Assembly (NCBI GenBank): GCA_030141605.1
Contig: JAQGDQ010000268.1
Coordinates: forward strand, 269,305-311,950
DNA: 42,646 bases
From: Tubiluchus corallicola
Taxonomy: Eukaryota; Priapulida; Priapulimorpha; Priapulimorphida; Tubiluchidae
Direction of reading: 5' to 3'
The notes beneath the pieces are model-generated. The model did not search any database. It had not been told where the DNA came from and saw nothing but the letters and a program-made list of their open reading frames with translations. The translations under genes were made by a program, and so were the position numbers. Positions 29,575 through 41,200 of the stretch are shown piece after piece (the stretch's first letter is position 1; each line of letters starts with the position of its first letter).

Positions 29575-29870
29575 TTATGTTAAGCTAGCCTTGCGCACAT
29601 TCGAAAACGCATCTTTGACATGAGTCAGGTGTTTTGACCATTCGGGAGACTTGATAATTACATCATCAATGTAGCCTTGAGAACTGTCCGCTACTGGTTC
29701 AAGTATTTTGTCCATTAATAACTGGGCAGTACTGGCAGCATTGACTAAACCGAACTGCATTACAGTAAATTCAAACTTTCCAAAATCGGTAATAAATGCT
29801 GACACTGATTGAGACTCTTGAGGTCAACTCTATTTGCCAGTATGCTTTCGTCATGTCCAAAGTAGACATC
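29575..29870 (-). pseudogene. Ty3/Gypsy reverse transcriptase palm fragment
   Basis: The segment STLDMTKAYWQIEL (about 29825-29865), with the first catalytic Asp, is followed after a frameshift by FGKFEFTVMQFGLVNAASTA and YIDDVIIKS, the YxDD active site. The upstream reverse-transcriptase fingers are missing: the fragment abuts integrase sequence at about 29875. It is a broken, non-functional copy. Confidence 0.85.
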
Positions 29871-29877
29871 CATGCGG

Positions 29878-30235
29878 CTAGATATCCAAATTGGGAGGGT
29901 TGCTGCAGACCCAGCATTCTTTTAAAGCAGCTAGTGGTCTCTGCACCGGGTATCCAAACATTAGTTCATTGGGGCTATAATCAGTCGACTCTTTGGGGCA
30001 CCTCCCGGTATACGAAGAGGACAAAATCTTAAGCTGTGTCCCAAGATAATTGTGCATCATCTTCTGTGCGATGTATAGTGGATGCTTTAAGGGTCTGGTT
30101 CAAGCGTTCTGTGAGCCCATTAGTGGAAGCTGAGTACGGAGAAGTATAAATTGCTTTAACACCTAGTGATTGCTCTAATTCACGGATGATGTGAGCCATG
30201 AACTGAGGGCCACGATCAGTTAGGATCTGACCCGG
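29878..30235 (-). pseudogene. Ty3/Gypsy integrase, second half of core and C-terminal part
   Basis: Reads ILTDRGPQF (second catalytic Asp), LGVKAIYTSPYSASTNGLTE (catalytic Glu) and, after an in-frame stop, YSPNELMFGYPVQRPL, a standard integrase C-terminal landmark. It continues the N-terminal integrase fragment after an internal deletion, and ends at the junction with the reverse-transcriptase palm. Confidence 0.8.
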
Positions 30236-30675
30236 AATATCTGGTTGTCTCGATGTTCTGCAGCAGATAACAGTTCCTGGTCAACCAACACCAATGCATA
30301 TTTTTTGCCTGAAGGTGTCCTTGGCAAGGGACCAATTAGATCCATACCGATCATGCAAAATGCTCTGTCAGGTGTTTCCAGTGGTTTACGCTTGGCACGA
30401 TCTGTATGACATACACGAGCAGTTCGTTGGCACGTAGGACCGGATTTACAGTACTGTCTTATGCTCCACTTTACATGAGGCCATATGTACTCCAAAAGTA
30501 CTCTGTCGGTTGTTTTGTTAATTCCAAAATGTCCCGAGAGTTTGTTATCATGGGAAAGACTGAGCACTTCCTTTTTCCGTCCCTTGGGCAGAACTAAAAG
30601 TGAACGAGGGTTTGCAGCTTTCCTGTCATGAGAGAGATAGTAAAGGATGCCATCCTGCAAAAAGTACCGGGACAT
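30220..30675 (-). pseudogene. Ty3/Gypsy integrase, zinc domain and start of core
   Basis: YFLQDGILYYLSHDRK opens the domain. HDNKLSGHFGINKTTDRVLL gives the histidines of the zinc-binding HHCC module, and IGMDLIGPLPRTPSGKKYAL gives the first catalytic Asp. The expected C-x-x-C before QRT is disrupted: KSGPTCQRT has Gly in place of the first Cys. After LVLVD the frame is lost by a deletion of roughly 100 bases compared with typical elements. A weak gag-like stretch (QMKIDDLFEVVRKLGLD, about 30835-30885) lies upstream. Confidence 0.88.
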
Positions 30676-30899
30676 TTACCGGCAGACAATGCCTTCTTTG
30701 TCCACCTCGGGGTCACTTTCAGGGTCTGAAGTTGTCCCTCGCTTTATCAACTTCCTCAACAGTAGTACGGAGACTTGCGACTTCATAAATTCGTTCCATC
30801 AGCTAAACACGAGTAACTGATGACTCAAAATCTAGGCCTAATTTTCTGACAACTTCGAACAAGTCATCTATTTTCATCTGTGTCAGCTGAACTAGAGAA

Positions 30900-32015
30900 T
30901 ATCGTGCATGCTCCACCATTAACATTATTATTACTGTTCTATGCATTAATAGTTGTTCTAGAATGGAGCAATAAAAGTATTTGTTTATTTATTTATATAG
31001 CGCAAGTTGTGATTACTATATTACGGTCACGCTTCCTCACAAGAGCGGCAAAGATCAATCGCTCTGACAATGTCAAGGTCAATTTCTAACCACTTACTCA
31101 GCACCAAGTTACGCAGTTTATGCTATTAAGAAGTGACCAGCAAGGACAATTAGTAAAATTTATATGGTGTTTTGTATAGTGGTAGTACTTATTGATGTCT
31201 TATTGATGTGACAGTGGCTGTTTATTGGCGTGAGGTGATGACAAAGCTAAAGCTCAATTTAAGCAAAACCAACACTAACAGTGCAGCAATGAAGCCAAAT
31301 AATTCTGCGATGTTCATTGAGCAGCTTTAAAAAGCAAGCGTCTCATGTCTCCTCCAAATAAAAGTTTTATGATAAATTATTCTTAACGAAAATAAACTTT
31401 TTTCTCGACCGAAAGACAAGTTTTCACTACAGGGCCATAAAGTGTAAACTAGCTTGAATGAGCAAGTACAAATACACTGGGAAGATAAATTGCAGCCCTA
31501 GAGTAAAATATTATATGTGCTTTAACTTTAGCTACCTACTGCAAGCCTACCTAGTATGGCTTCTATGCCTTAAAATATCGAGTAGCACCAGTCAAAACAG
31601 ACGTTCTGATAACGTGAAAATACTCGCTGAACAGGAAGTGTAAATGAGGTCAGGCACAGAAAAAATTCTGACACCACTGTAATAATCTGTCTGGCCCAAA
31701 GCGCTGTAAATACATTTATGTCAGAATGGCAAGATTATCACTAGAACACTGGTGCTAACCTACCACAAATACTTAAAGAAACAGCAAGCTTTATTCAATT
31801 TAAGGCTGTGGGTCCCTGGCGAGCTTCCTTAACGTGAAAATCTAACATTATTAGAACAGATAAACAAACAATCAATTAGCTATAAACTCAATATTGTTTA
31901 ACATAAGAAAAACACATTTGAGAAATAATTAACAAAGACATTCTAGAAATTGCAGTTTAGCTACTGTCTTTAATTTTACCCAGGATTTTTAAATGTACCA
32001 CAAAACACCATAACT
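30900..32015. other. Intergenic region, nothing recognised
   Basis: AT-rich. Short open frames resemble no known family and show no splice context. Confidence 0.5.
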
Positions 32016-32019
32016 GTGC

Positions 32020-32510
32020 TTATCGTGAGTCTCTGTGCACACATGGGCAAGCTAGCTTATCCTCATCACTGTCGCTGTCGACGGTGGTGTGAACTGGAAC
32101 AGTCTGACGGCAGGCTTCCCAAACGGTAACTTCAGGGTCTGACAGGTAGATGTCATCAGGCGTGGTATTAACTCCATCAACTGAGGAATGCATAGTATCA
32201 AGTCCGGAGTATCTGAAGGCACTGACAGGAGGAATGACCACAGGTTGGTTTTCTGAGTACTACCAATAGTCCATTTAACGACTTGGTCTCCTCCACCATA
32301 AACAAAAAAGTCTCTAGGGGCTTCCTAAATGACGGACAGCCCAGGATCGCAAAGACTGAGCATAACCATTGTAAAAGTACTCTGTTTCTGCTGAGGAAAT
32401 GCCATTAATAAATGCAATATTATCCTTTAAACCAAGAACTGATAAAACTCCCAAGTAGAGTAACCATATTGCAAAGCCACACTTTTTCACACTCTCCCAC
32501 GTGACCGCGT
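32020..32510 (-). pseudogene. Unrecognised decayed coding region, minus strand
   Basis: Two minus-strand frames look coding-like. The upstream one (about 32314-32510) reads NAVTWESVKKCGFAIWLLYL and then FINGISSAETEYFYNGYAQS, ending at a stop. The downstream one (32020-32241) contains DDIYLSDPEVTVWEACRQTV and the acidic run DSDSDEDK. WESVKKCGF faintly recalls the end of pogo/Tigger-type transposases, but the rest does not fit and I do not recognise the family. It may be a transposon relic or exons of an unidentified gene. Confidence 0.3.
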
Positions 32511-33330
32511 TTTTCCAGGTAAACCTGTTTGCTTTATCTCAGGATTGGTGGTCAAAGTTGCCAAACAAGGAAGCACACCTGTCAAGTTCATGTGCCTGGT
32601 TTCTTCCTTTGATAACGAAAGTTGACAGTAGGCGGCACTACTATGTTAACATTAGAGATAATAATTACATAGATAAACCAAATAAACTTTTCACTTAGCA
32701 CTACAAAATTAAACTCTTTGACGCTACTCCGCTTAACTTAGCAAACCTAATTGTAGAAATTTAATCAGTACGATAAAATGAGAGCACTATTGTGTAGGGC
32801 TGTCACACTGGTGACTGCTGGGCAGCGTGAATGCTTGTGAAGGCAAGCTGTGATGAACGTACGCATTGAGAAATTTTGTACAGTTCACTCTGAAGTTCAG
32901 TTATTCTAGCGTTGTATTTAACTGCGTTTTTGTAAAAATTAGTCATATGATCAATTATGACCAAGGTTAAAGTGGTTACATTATACCAGAAAACGTGTAA
33001 ATAGTATACACTAATTGTGTGTAAATGTAAATAGTTTACAGACTTTTGTTGTCTTTCAGATTTACATGTAAACTTCCGAGCATACAGTAAGTACCGGGTG
33101 GGTTACTTAGCTTATAGAGATCGCTCTATAAGTAAAAAAATGATTGCTTAAGCACTTGGCAGAATAACTGTTTATGTTGCACGGTAACCAGATGATGCCA
33201 TTTTTCACCAAAATATGCGCGCCCAAGCGTGAAGTAATGGCGATTTTAAATTGAAATTATACGCGCTAATCACAATTTCATTGCTGAAACTTACTAACAT
33301 TTTTTCAAATATTAGAATGAACTAAACTTC
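32511..33330. other. Intergenic region, nothing recognised
   Basis: AT-rich; no coding or repeat structure identified. Confidence 0.45.
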
Positions 33331-33344
33331 CCGAGAGACGTGGC

Positions 33345-33555
33345 TTTTGCTTTAACGATTTGCTAAAAACAGTTGACTCCGTCACAGGTAAAAACTATTT
33401 GCAGATGACGTTAAATTATATCAAAATTGTAACCGGAATCAAAACACCGATATTCAGTTTGCTCTGGATGCTGTTTCAATGGCCAAATATGTGGCAATTG
33501 TCAACTGCAATACCGAAATGGAAAGATATGGAAACTGAGAATTTACATATCTAAG
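33345..33555 (+). pseudogene. LINE-type reverse transcriptase fragment
   Basis: FNDLLKTVDSVTGKNY, then in a shifted frame LFADDVKLYQN (the FADD active site of non-LTR retrotransposons), QFALDAVS, and in another frame MWQLSTAIPKWKDM. These follow the expected order of a LINE reverse-transcriptase palm and thumb. Two frameshifts occur within 210 bases, so it is a dead fragment. Neighbouring domains are absent. Confidence 0.75.
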
Positions 33556-33599
33556 TTGTCAGAAAATGAGTGGCCTGTTGTATGCAATACACAGGGCCT

Positions 33600-34015
33600 A
33601 TTTCAGCCTAGGCGAGGCCCGGGCAAGTGGGGCGCGTGTGGCCCCATCGGGGGAGTGGGGTGTTTGGTGGGGGAGTGTATGGCGAAGCGCCGCGGGGCGG
33701 GAGCTACCATGGTTGGCGCCCAGAAAATTTTTGAAATGCTAGAACACCGGAGAAGCATTTTCGAAGAGAAAATATGAAGTTATACAGTTGTTAAAGGAAA
33801 GAACAATTGAAAGAAAAACTGCTTTATTCCCAAGACCAGTCCTTAATACTTGTCAATACTGGCAAACGGCGCGCGTGCGGCAAGAGAGAGAGAGAGAGGA
33901 AGAGAGGAGGCAGTATGTTCGCATAAAGCAAAAAAAAAATTACCTTGGCGTGAGGCCCCCCTGGAGGGTGAGGCCCCGGGGAAGTATCCCCACTTCCCCC
34001 CTTGAAATAGGACCT
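33600..34015. other. GC-rich insert with purine runs
   Basis: 33600-33725 and 33945-34010 are strongly GC-rich (GGCCCGGGC, CGCCGCGGGGCGGG, GAGGCCCC words) against an AT-rich background, with a (GA)n run at 33883-33900. Shared GAGGCCC words suggest one inserted repeat. No coding identity. Confidence 0.5.
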
Positions 34016-34116
34016 GCCTAGAAGTTAACTCTTTCACGTATAGAAACTGAAATCTCTTACATAACAGACTACCCCTTGGCAGTGAGACTTTTCTACCAGC
34101 GTTTTGATTACTCCAT

Positions 34117-34315
34117 ATCTTTTCATTATTAAATAATCGATTTTCAGCAACACCTGATCATTTCCTGGTAATTCTTTGATTGGTTATGCAATCCACATGC
34201 TGAACTTTTGCCCAATTCTTTGAGCAGTTCAGCTACCAGAACCACCCTAAGGCAAGGTCTTCAACACGAATTCTGTCGCACTCCTGCAGGTACAACTCTT
34301 TCTCAACGTTTGTTT
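34117..34315 (+). repeat. Dispersed repeat, copy 1
   Basis: Shares TTTTCATTATTAAAT-ATCG, TTTTCA-CAACAC-TGATCA, CACCCTAA-GCAAGGTC and CAACA-GAATTCTGTC with positions 42462-42646 in the same order and orientation, so both are members of one repeat family. No open frame. Confidence 0.75.
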
Positions 34316-34965
34316 CTTTACTAATGAATTTTAAACGATTTTTAAATGCTTCCGCCCCAGGCCTGACTTCAGTATTCACCGCAGAAGTTCATAAATCTAA
34401 TACAACCTCAGAATACAATGCACGCCACTTATTAATATCAACTTTGGCGTGACACTAAACGGCTGGATTTATAAACGGAAGAGATCTACTAAGCGGCATT
34501 TTTTGTGTTATTACGGTGCGTATTGTCTATGACTACAGTCGCAAAGCCAAGATTCTTAACACTTGGTAAACTATTTGCGAAACGTTCTTAATTAAAATGC
34601 AATAATTTATTACGTTCATGTGTATTGTTATCTATGACACCATTAGCCTTTGTATGTGGTAAGCTGTTTGCCAAATTCAAAGAACTGCGCGGTACGTTTG
34701 TTACAGCACAATAATTACACTGTTTACGTTATTAATACATTTTAGAACAGAATATTGCAATATATGCTGTTTTTATGAAAAAATGTTTTAATGTACTGTT
34801 TACTTAGGTAAAAATGTAATAAAAACTTGCCTTGAGCAAAGTAAAAAATCGTCATTAAAGTGAAACGTGTTTCTTTAAGCGAAAAAAGGTGTCAAATGAG
34901 CAGCGTCGTTAAAACGAAACGTCGCTAAATGGGGAGTCGTTAAGTGGGGACTTTCTGTACTGGTG

Positions 34966-35178
34966 ATTTACGTACGAGGAAATTTTGGTGCTAGGTAATT
35001 TTGTACTGAGAAAATTTGATACAGAGAAAATATGGTGGTAACGAAGTCTTGTCAGGCATTTTTCGTACAAGGTAAAAAAGGTATGGAACAAATTTGATAC
35101 TAGGAAAGTTTAGTCATCGGAACGTTTGATACTAGGAAAATTCGGGACAGAGAAAGTTTGGTACAAGGAAAGATACAT
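34966..35178. repeat. Degenerate minisatellite, about 17-20 bp unit
   Basis: Many imperfect copies of a GATACTAGGAAAATTTG-like unit (for example TTTGATACAGAGAAAATAT, TTTGATACTAGGAAAGTTT, TTTGGTACAAGGAAAGATA). Spacing varies between about 17 and 22. Confidence 0.7.
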
Positions 35179-35199
35179 TTTATCTAACATACTCGAACA

Positions 35200-38130
35200 A
35201 GCCATAGAGGTGTATGTAATTGCATTTTTTGTCAGCATTCTCATGTCTGAGGCTAGCTGCTGTGAATCATTTGATTTGAAAAAGGTCCAATTTCTGATTT
35301 TGAGTCTTTATTGCAGGCGTCACATGAAACCATCAATTTGCTGTATGTTTCATGCGTCTTCGTCGATTTTTCTTCTGTTGCTTTTGGTTCTGGTCGAATA
35401 AATACCTTCCTTTGTGAACTTTCAGACCATAATGAACCAAAGACTGCACATTTTTCTATGGAGAGCCAGTTTATATGGTTTTATGGGTGCGATGGTTGCT
35501 GGACTGTTTAAAACAGCATCGCATTTTGGTGAGTAGAAATAAGCATAACTCGGTCCTCGCCGCCAGGAGGTTTGGTTGCTGGTTCCCTTGTCAGGTTGTT
35601 CCCTCATATTTTGGAGGCCAAGTAGTCCGGGTTCACTGCCAGGATGATGCAAACTTTATAAAGTCAGACAGAGATTTGTAGAAGTAAACTTGCTAGTAAA
35701 CTTGTCCTGTGTACTTCAGGCTGGTTGTGTCTCCGGAACAGGTGCTGTTCGTTACCTGCTGAATCGACGAGGCCATTCCATAGCGAGGGTTTTATACCTG
35801 GCATTCAACGTACGGGCGAGACCATCGCAATGTAGAGGGGTGGGGTCGAAAATAAATAGCGTTTCGCTAATGTAACACTATAGTGTTGGACTGAATTCGA
35901 CTCAGGGGGTCGAAATCCAAGATAGCATGGCGGTCGTGATATTGCGCATCATGAAGATCCATTTTTTTTCGTTGTGCAATTGATTACTTAACTACAAATG
36001 TTACTTTTAATTATGGATGTTATACTAATTAATTAAGCTAATGTCTGTGAACTAATGGCATATACTTGTTATAGTATGTCATTTAACTCACACGAAATAA
36101 AACGCGAAAATTACACTGTAATTTATTACCAGCACTTATAACAATAGTAAAACAAAATACACACGCACAAAAAATAACCAAGTAAGTAACAGCACTATAC
36201 CCGAGGAGCACCTGTGTCATAAATCAAGGCTGTACTGACCTCTACACGCTTTTATACTGCCATTCCAGGTCAGCTGGCTTCTCACACCACGAGTAGGCCC
36301 AAACTTCTTCAAGAAAGGGGTGAGTCGCTGCTGAAGCAGGGGGTGTAGCGGGCCCGATACCTGACCCGACAAAGGTGTCTCTGTAACAATATTATTGCTT
36401 TCATATAAACGGTAATTGATGATTAATTAATTTGTTGTAGAGTTCCCCGTGGCGTAATATTACACAGTAAATTCAACTGCATGTCTGAAAGTTTCTAAAA
36501 CTAATTAAGGATGTAATTATATCAAGAATTTTGGGCTTCACGAATCCCCCCCCCTAACGAAGTCAAGATGATGATGTATATTCCTATAACTGTAGGCACT
36601 GGTTTGTGGTAGAAGCCTAGCTGAGTTAGAGAGAGAGTGTGTGTGTGTGTAGTTGTTGACTTGATATGATAAAGACAGAGCTATAATGGCAGAGAGAGTT
36701 TAAATTGGTTAAGTCTCATAACTCGGTATCAGCAATAATGAACGATATCTTGTAGTTCTCTTCTTAGGAGAGCGAAGTATAAAACACAAAGTCTAGTTTA
36801 TCATACGTGATCGTATATTGAACGTAAAGTAGACCGATGAACAACCACAGTAAGTTTAAGAGGGTAGAAAAACGCGTGGTGCAGAATCTGGAGTCTAAAA
36901 ACTGACTGACTCCCAGCTGATAATGCTGGTCTTTATGTACCACAATTCTGAGGCTAAACTTAGTTAACTTATGTCACACGTCTAAACATATCTATCTTTA
37001 GCAACACCTAGCAACGAGCCTCTGCTGACTTGTCACCATAGTAACGTCCTCTGCTGACCTGTCACTATGGAGATTGGCACTGTTTCTAAGTTACTGGTGA
37101 TTAGCCTTTAGGTGCAGTAATATAAGACACATCCTAATCATGTGACTGGCTAGAGGTTCTACCATACTTCCGGTGGTAAGGTCAGTGACTCCTAACTCTT
37201 AATAAGTTTTGCAATCTCTCGCCTGCAAAACGTTCACAGGAAGTTACTCTTTACGAGGCGGTGGGTGTTCACAAGACACCCATCCAAGCAGGCAAGCAGA
37301 CATCGCAGAGATATTATTTAATAGTAATTAATAACATTATATTATTATTAATACAAGTTAATAATATTGAAATGCTTGTCCTGTTACTACAGAAAATGTG
37401 TTTGCTACGCCTCACAAATAAAAATAAAATGAACGTTATGGCAATCGGAAGATCTTTGCTTATACAAAATCTACACAACAACTTAGTTACATCATAGTAA
37501 TATTCACTTTGAGTAACACCTAATCAAATTAATTGTCAAGAGATTGTAACATGGTAGCCTAGTTGTTCAAACTTCAAATTGCCCTTTCTTCTTTGATCAT
37601 GAGACGGATACAAGTTATAAAAGCAATGATAATTTATGATAGTTTATTTTTTTAAAATATATGAATATTTCACTCTATGATTGCGTAATTTGCTCAATGT
37701 TTATTATCCATTTCTCTAATCCAAACGTGGCATTCCACCTAAAAGTAATGAAAATTTTATGCCAAACTTAAAGCACAAGAAAACCCTCCACTTACATACA
37801 CTTACTTTAGGAACTTAAATAATATACATACATAATAATAAATATATATAACGAGGCAAATATTAGGACATAAGCAATTGCAGACACATAATGACAATAT
37901 CTTATTAGCTCAATATAACACTTCTTGACTTCACCAAATCAGCAGACCACTGTTCCAGATCGAACTAATCATGTGATTAGACCTAAAATCGCTTCGGGGT
38001 GACCGAATTCAAGAGAAGCAAATATTGCCAAAACTTTAGCACAATTTATTATTCACTGAATTCATCTAAAAGTGATTTTAGCTTATATTTGTTCTTTGGT
38101 TTTCAATGATCTGTCTTATTTCCGATTTTT
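35200..38130. other. Region upstream of the POMK-like exons
   Basis: Expected to hold the first coding exon of the POMK-like gene, but none is convincing. The best candidate is at 35326-35400: after an acceptor-like TTTATTGCAG, an ATG opens MKPSICC followed by a hydrophobic run SSSIFLLLLLVLV, but the donor is weak (GTTCTG or GTCGAA). Also present: two 30-bp units at 37010-37069 and an inverted repeat GGGTGT/ACACCC near 37265. Confidence 0.35.
37010..37069. repeat. 30-bp tandem duplication
   Basis: AGCAACGAGCCTCTGCTGAC and AGTAACGTCCTCTGCTGACC open two consecutive 30-bp units, each continuing with a TGTCAC word. Confidence 0.75.
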
Positions 38131-38132
38131 AG

Positions 38133-38267
38133 AGCATCAGCACAGCCTTACGAATGCAACCACTTTCAAGACAGCGAAGTTGGACTGTTCCAATGCAACA
38201 TGCCAGAATTCAGTTACCGAAACCTCATACATTAAACCACCACGTTCACTGGTATCGGACAGAGCAG
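38133..38267 (+). CDS. POMK: POMK-like exon: luminal stem
   Basis: Follows a TTTTTAG acceptor; an alternative acceptor two bases later (exon from 38135) would change the entry phase. It reads [20 protein letters not shown] and continues to SLVSDRA, with NAT sequons, and leaves in phase 1 at AG|GTAGGA. The phase fits the next exon (G|GC gives Gly). There is no family landmark in this part, so the call rests on splice phase, sequons and position. Confidence 0.6.
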
Positions 38268-41200
38268 GTAGGACAGAGCTACGTGTTTGAAAAAAGAAAT
38301 CAAGACATTAGCATAATTGTATGCAATGTCAAATAATTTTTGCTAAACGTTTAGCAAAAAAACTGAGAATGGAAAACGGTGATGTAATATTTACTGTTGT
38401 TGGCAATTTCAAATCTGCTCTATAATGAATAGGTACCAGTATAACTGCTCTAGTAAAACAATCATATAGTCAAGCACCTCGTGATCTAAGGAGAAAGGTT
38501 TAGAAGTCTTACCCTCAATGCTTACACATCAAGACTGTTCCGATAAATAAGATGACACAAACTGTAGAATATCGTAAAAAGCGAAGGCCCTAAAACAGAT
38601 CCTTGTGGCACCCTGTCAGGCAAGCGGAACGGTTTAGAAGTCTTACCCTCAATGCTTACACACCGAGATCGTTCAGATAAATAAGATGACACAAGCTGTA
38701 GAATATCGTAAAAAGGGATGGTCCTAAAACAGATCCCCATGGCACCCCGTGAGCCAAGAAGAATGTTTTAGAAGTCTTACCCGCAATGCTTACACTACGA
38801 GACTGTTCAGATAAATAAGATGACACAAACCATAGAATATCGTAAAAAGGGATGGTCCTAGAACACATCCTTGTGGCACACTGTCAGGCAAGGAAAACGT
38901 TTAGATGTGTTACCCATAACGCTCACATACCGAGATCATGCAAATGGATAAGATGATATAACCTGTAGATGACTTCCTTGAATGCCTACTAGTCTGGTTG
39001 ATTCAACTGCAGTAATAAAACATTAATAGAGGCTTTATCTAGACTGTTAACAACAAATCATTTTTGTTGTTGTGTGAAACAGCGAAAGATTAACGTAACA
39101 ATACATCATGTTTTGCTGTTTTGAAAATGAAAACATGTAGTAGGCTAAAATCTGAAGATATCATTTTTATATTTTTAGGCAAGGTTCATTGTTCATGGAG
39201 TTACGTGACTAATGCAACTGAATGTTTTTTGTTGTGTCGTCCGGGATATTTTTCATTGGCTAACATGACAAAGTGCCACAAGCTACTGAGATGCGAGGAA
39301 ATTCACCAATTAATGAAAACGAAAACAAATTTCGAGACCTCAGGAGGCCGTATGAAGAATGTAAGTAAATGAAAGACTCAAGTCTATAGACTAGACAAAA
39401 AAACCTAGCAGTTCGATTCAATTCCAATTCAATTCAATTTTATTTTCTCAATAGCAGTTAAAATTCGACATAATCATTTTTACATTTCATTGCAACTAAG
39501 GAGCAGCAAAAGACCTATTGGTCACTTGATCAGCTGCCCCTTATTAAAAATACAAATTTACTTACAGGCTCATGAAATTTTTAGGTGTTTAGCTTTTAGG
39601 TATATATCTATATATATATATATACATAGCAGCCTAGTTTGTATTGCATTATTGTGCTGCACCATCTCGCAATATTTACTATATAGTGAAATGATGTTTC
39701 TATGCACTTAAATTGCCACAACGACATTTTCAAGATGGATGCCGGTCTCACTTAATTACACCATAATAGACTAACTCTTTAGTTTCAAAGTGGTTATTAG
39801 AAGTTCATTTCTCACAATTTGGCACCCGTCAACCCTGGAGCTAGCACTCAAAAATGGTTTCACTTGTTGTAAGTCCTTGTGGTAAAAACAGAATCTCTAA
39901 CTCCGCTCGAGGTCTATTTTATAAAACTAAGACACCAAATTGGCAGTGATGTTCTGATGCAAATGCAAATCTCCATAAATGAATTGACACCGAGCCGATA
40001 CCAATCTTTTGGTATTCCTCGAAACCGATACCGATTATTTCATTTTCCTCGAAACTGATAGTGAACCAATATCGATTTTTTTAAAACCGATATCGATTTC
40101 CTCAAAATGGATACCGATCATTGATTGTTGTTCAGCATTATCAAGTAATTACGCAATGGGAAGCCTTCGCAGTATGAGTTGAAATGTCCATACACGACGT
40201 CAGTGTTGTTCCAAATCCGAAAATATTATCTGAAACGATAACGAACCAATAGCTATTTTTTTATTTTCCTCGAAATCAATACTGAACCGGTTATACATTT
40301 TCGCGAAAATTGGCAACTGATCTATCGGAATAACACTGGGAGGCAGTAGCAGATGAGGTTGCTCAGAAGTAGTTTTCTTGATAGTTACTCATTTACTTAC
40401 CAACCAGATTTAGTTTTGTTTAACTTTGGTCGTTAGAGCACATACACGGCGACTACAAGGCTACTTAACTAAGAGTGAAGAAAGTCTTGCAGGGTGTTGT
40501 TATATCTGGACTGAATTGTAGGTAGAGTCGCTTCCTTGGACATAAACAGGAAAGTCCAATTGATTATTTCTATACTGATTGCAATTTAGCAACCAATTAA
40601 TCGACCTATTCGTGTCTGATTAATAAATGTTTAGTGAGAATTTGATTTTATCTTTTGCATTCATGATGCAGTATCGATAAACTTTTAAAATTTGCTAATA
40701 ATTTTGATTTGTTTTACTTGTTTATTTATTCTGGAGTGTAGTCAGGCAAGGCTTTGTTTAGGTACTTGCTAAAGTGATTTGTCTGCACTAAGAAAGATTC
40801 CATTCAAATTGATTTGTTGGTACATTTTTAGGTTGAAAAGCGTTTCTTACTTTGCGTCAAACACGGAAATTTATTTCCACTTTTTTATTGCAGTTTTACA
40901 AAGTCAAGTGGAACAACTATACTATTGTGGTTGCAACCATGAGGAATAAAAGTATCTCCTGGGCTCAAAAGAGTAAAGTTAACCACTTCTGGGATGATAT
41001 TTTGCATAATTACAAACTATTCCCACCAAACACACGTCTCGTACAGCTAGTAGGTTTCTGCAACAAAACGAGAAATCTAGTCTTGCCATACTTTCCATTC
41101 CTAGACACTAGGAACGTCGAAGTTGTGTTCAATAAACTGGGACTAGAAGAAAAAGAAGAAGCAAAGATACGTCTGCGCATGTGCATTGACTACTTTATGA

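Larger units (their letters stand above)
39361..40893 (+). other. Intron of the POMK-like gene
   Basis: About 1.5 kb. It contains a TA microsatellite (39600-39628) and the small hAT-like element at 39944-40338. Confidence 0.6.

Noticed and set aside
40852-40893. Upstream extension of the POMK-like last exon
   Set aside because: The segment ends in a clear pyrimidine tract and CAG acceptor; homology begins at the residue after it.
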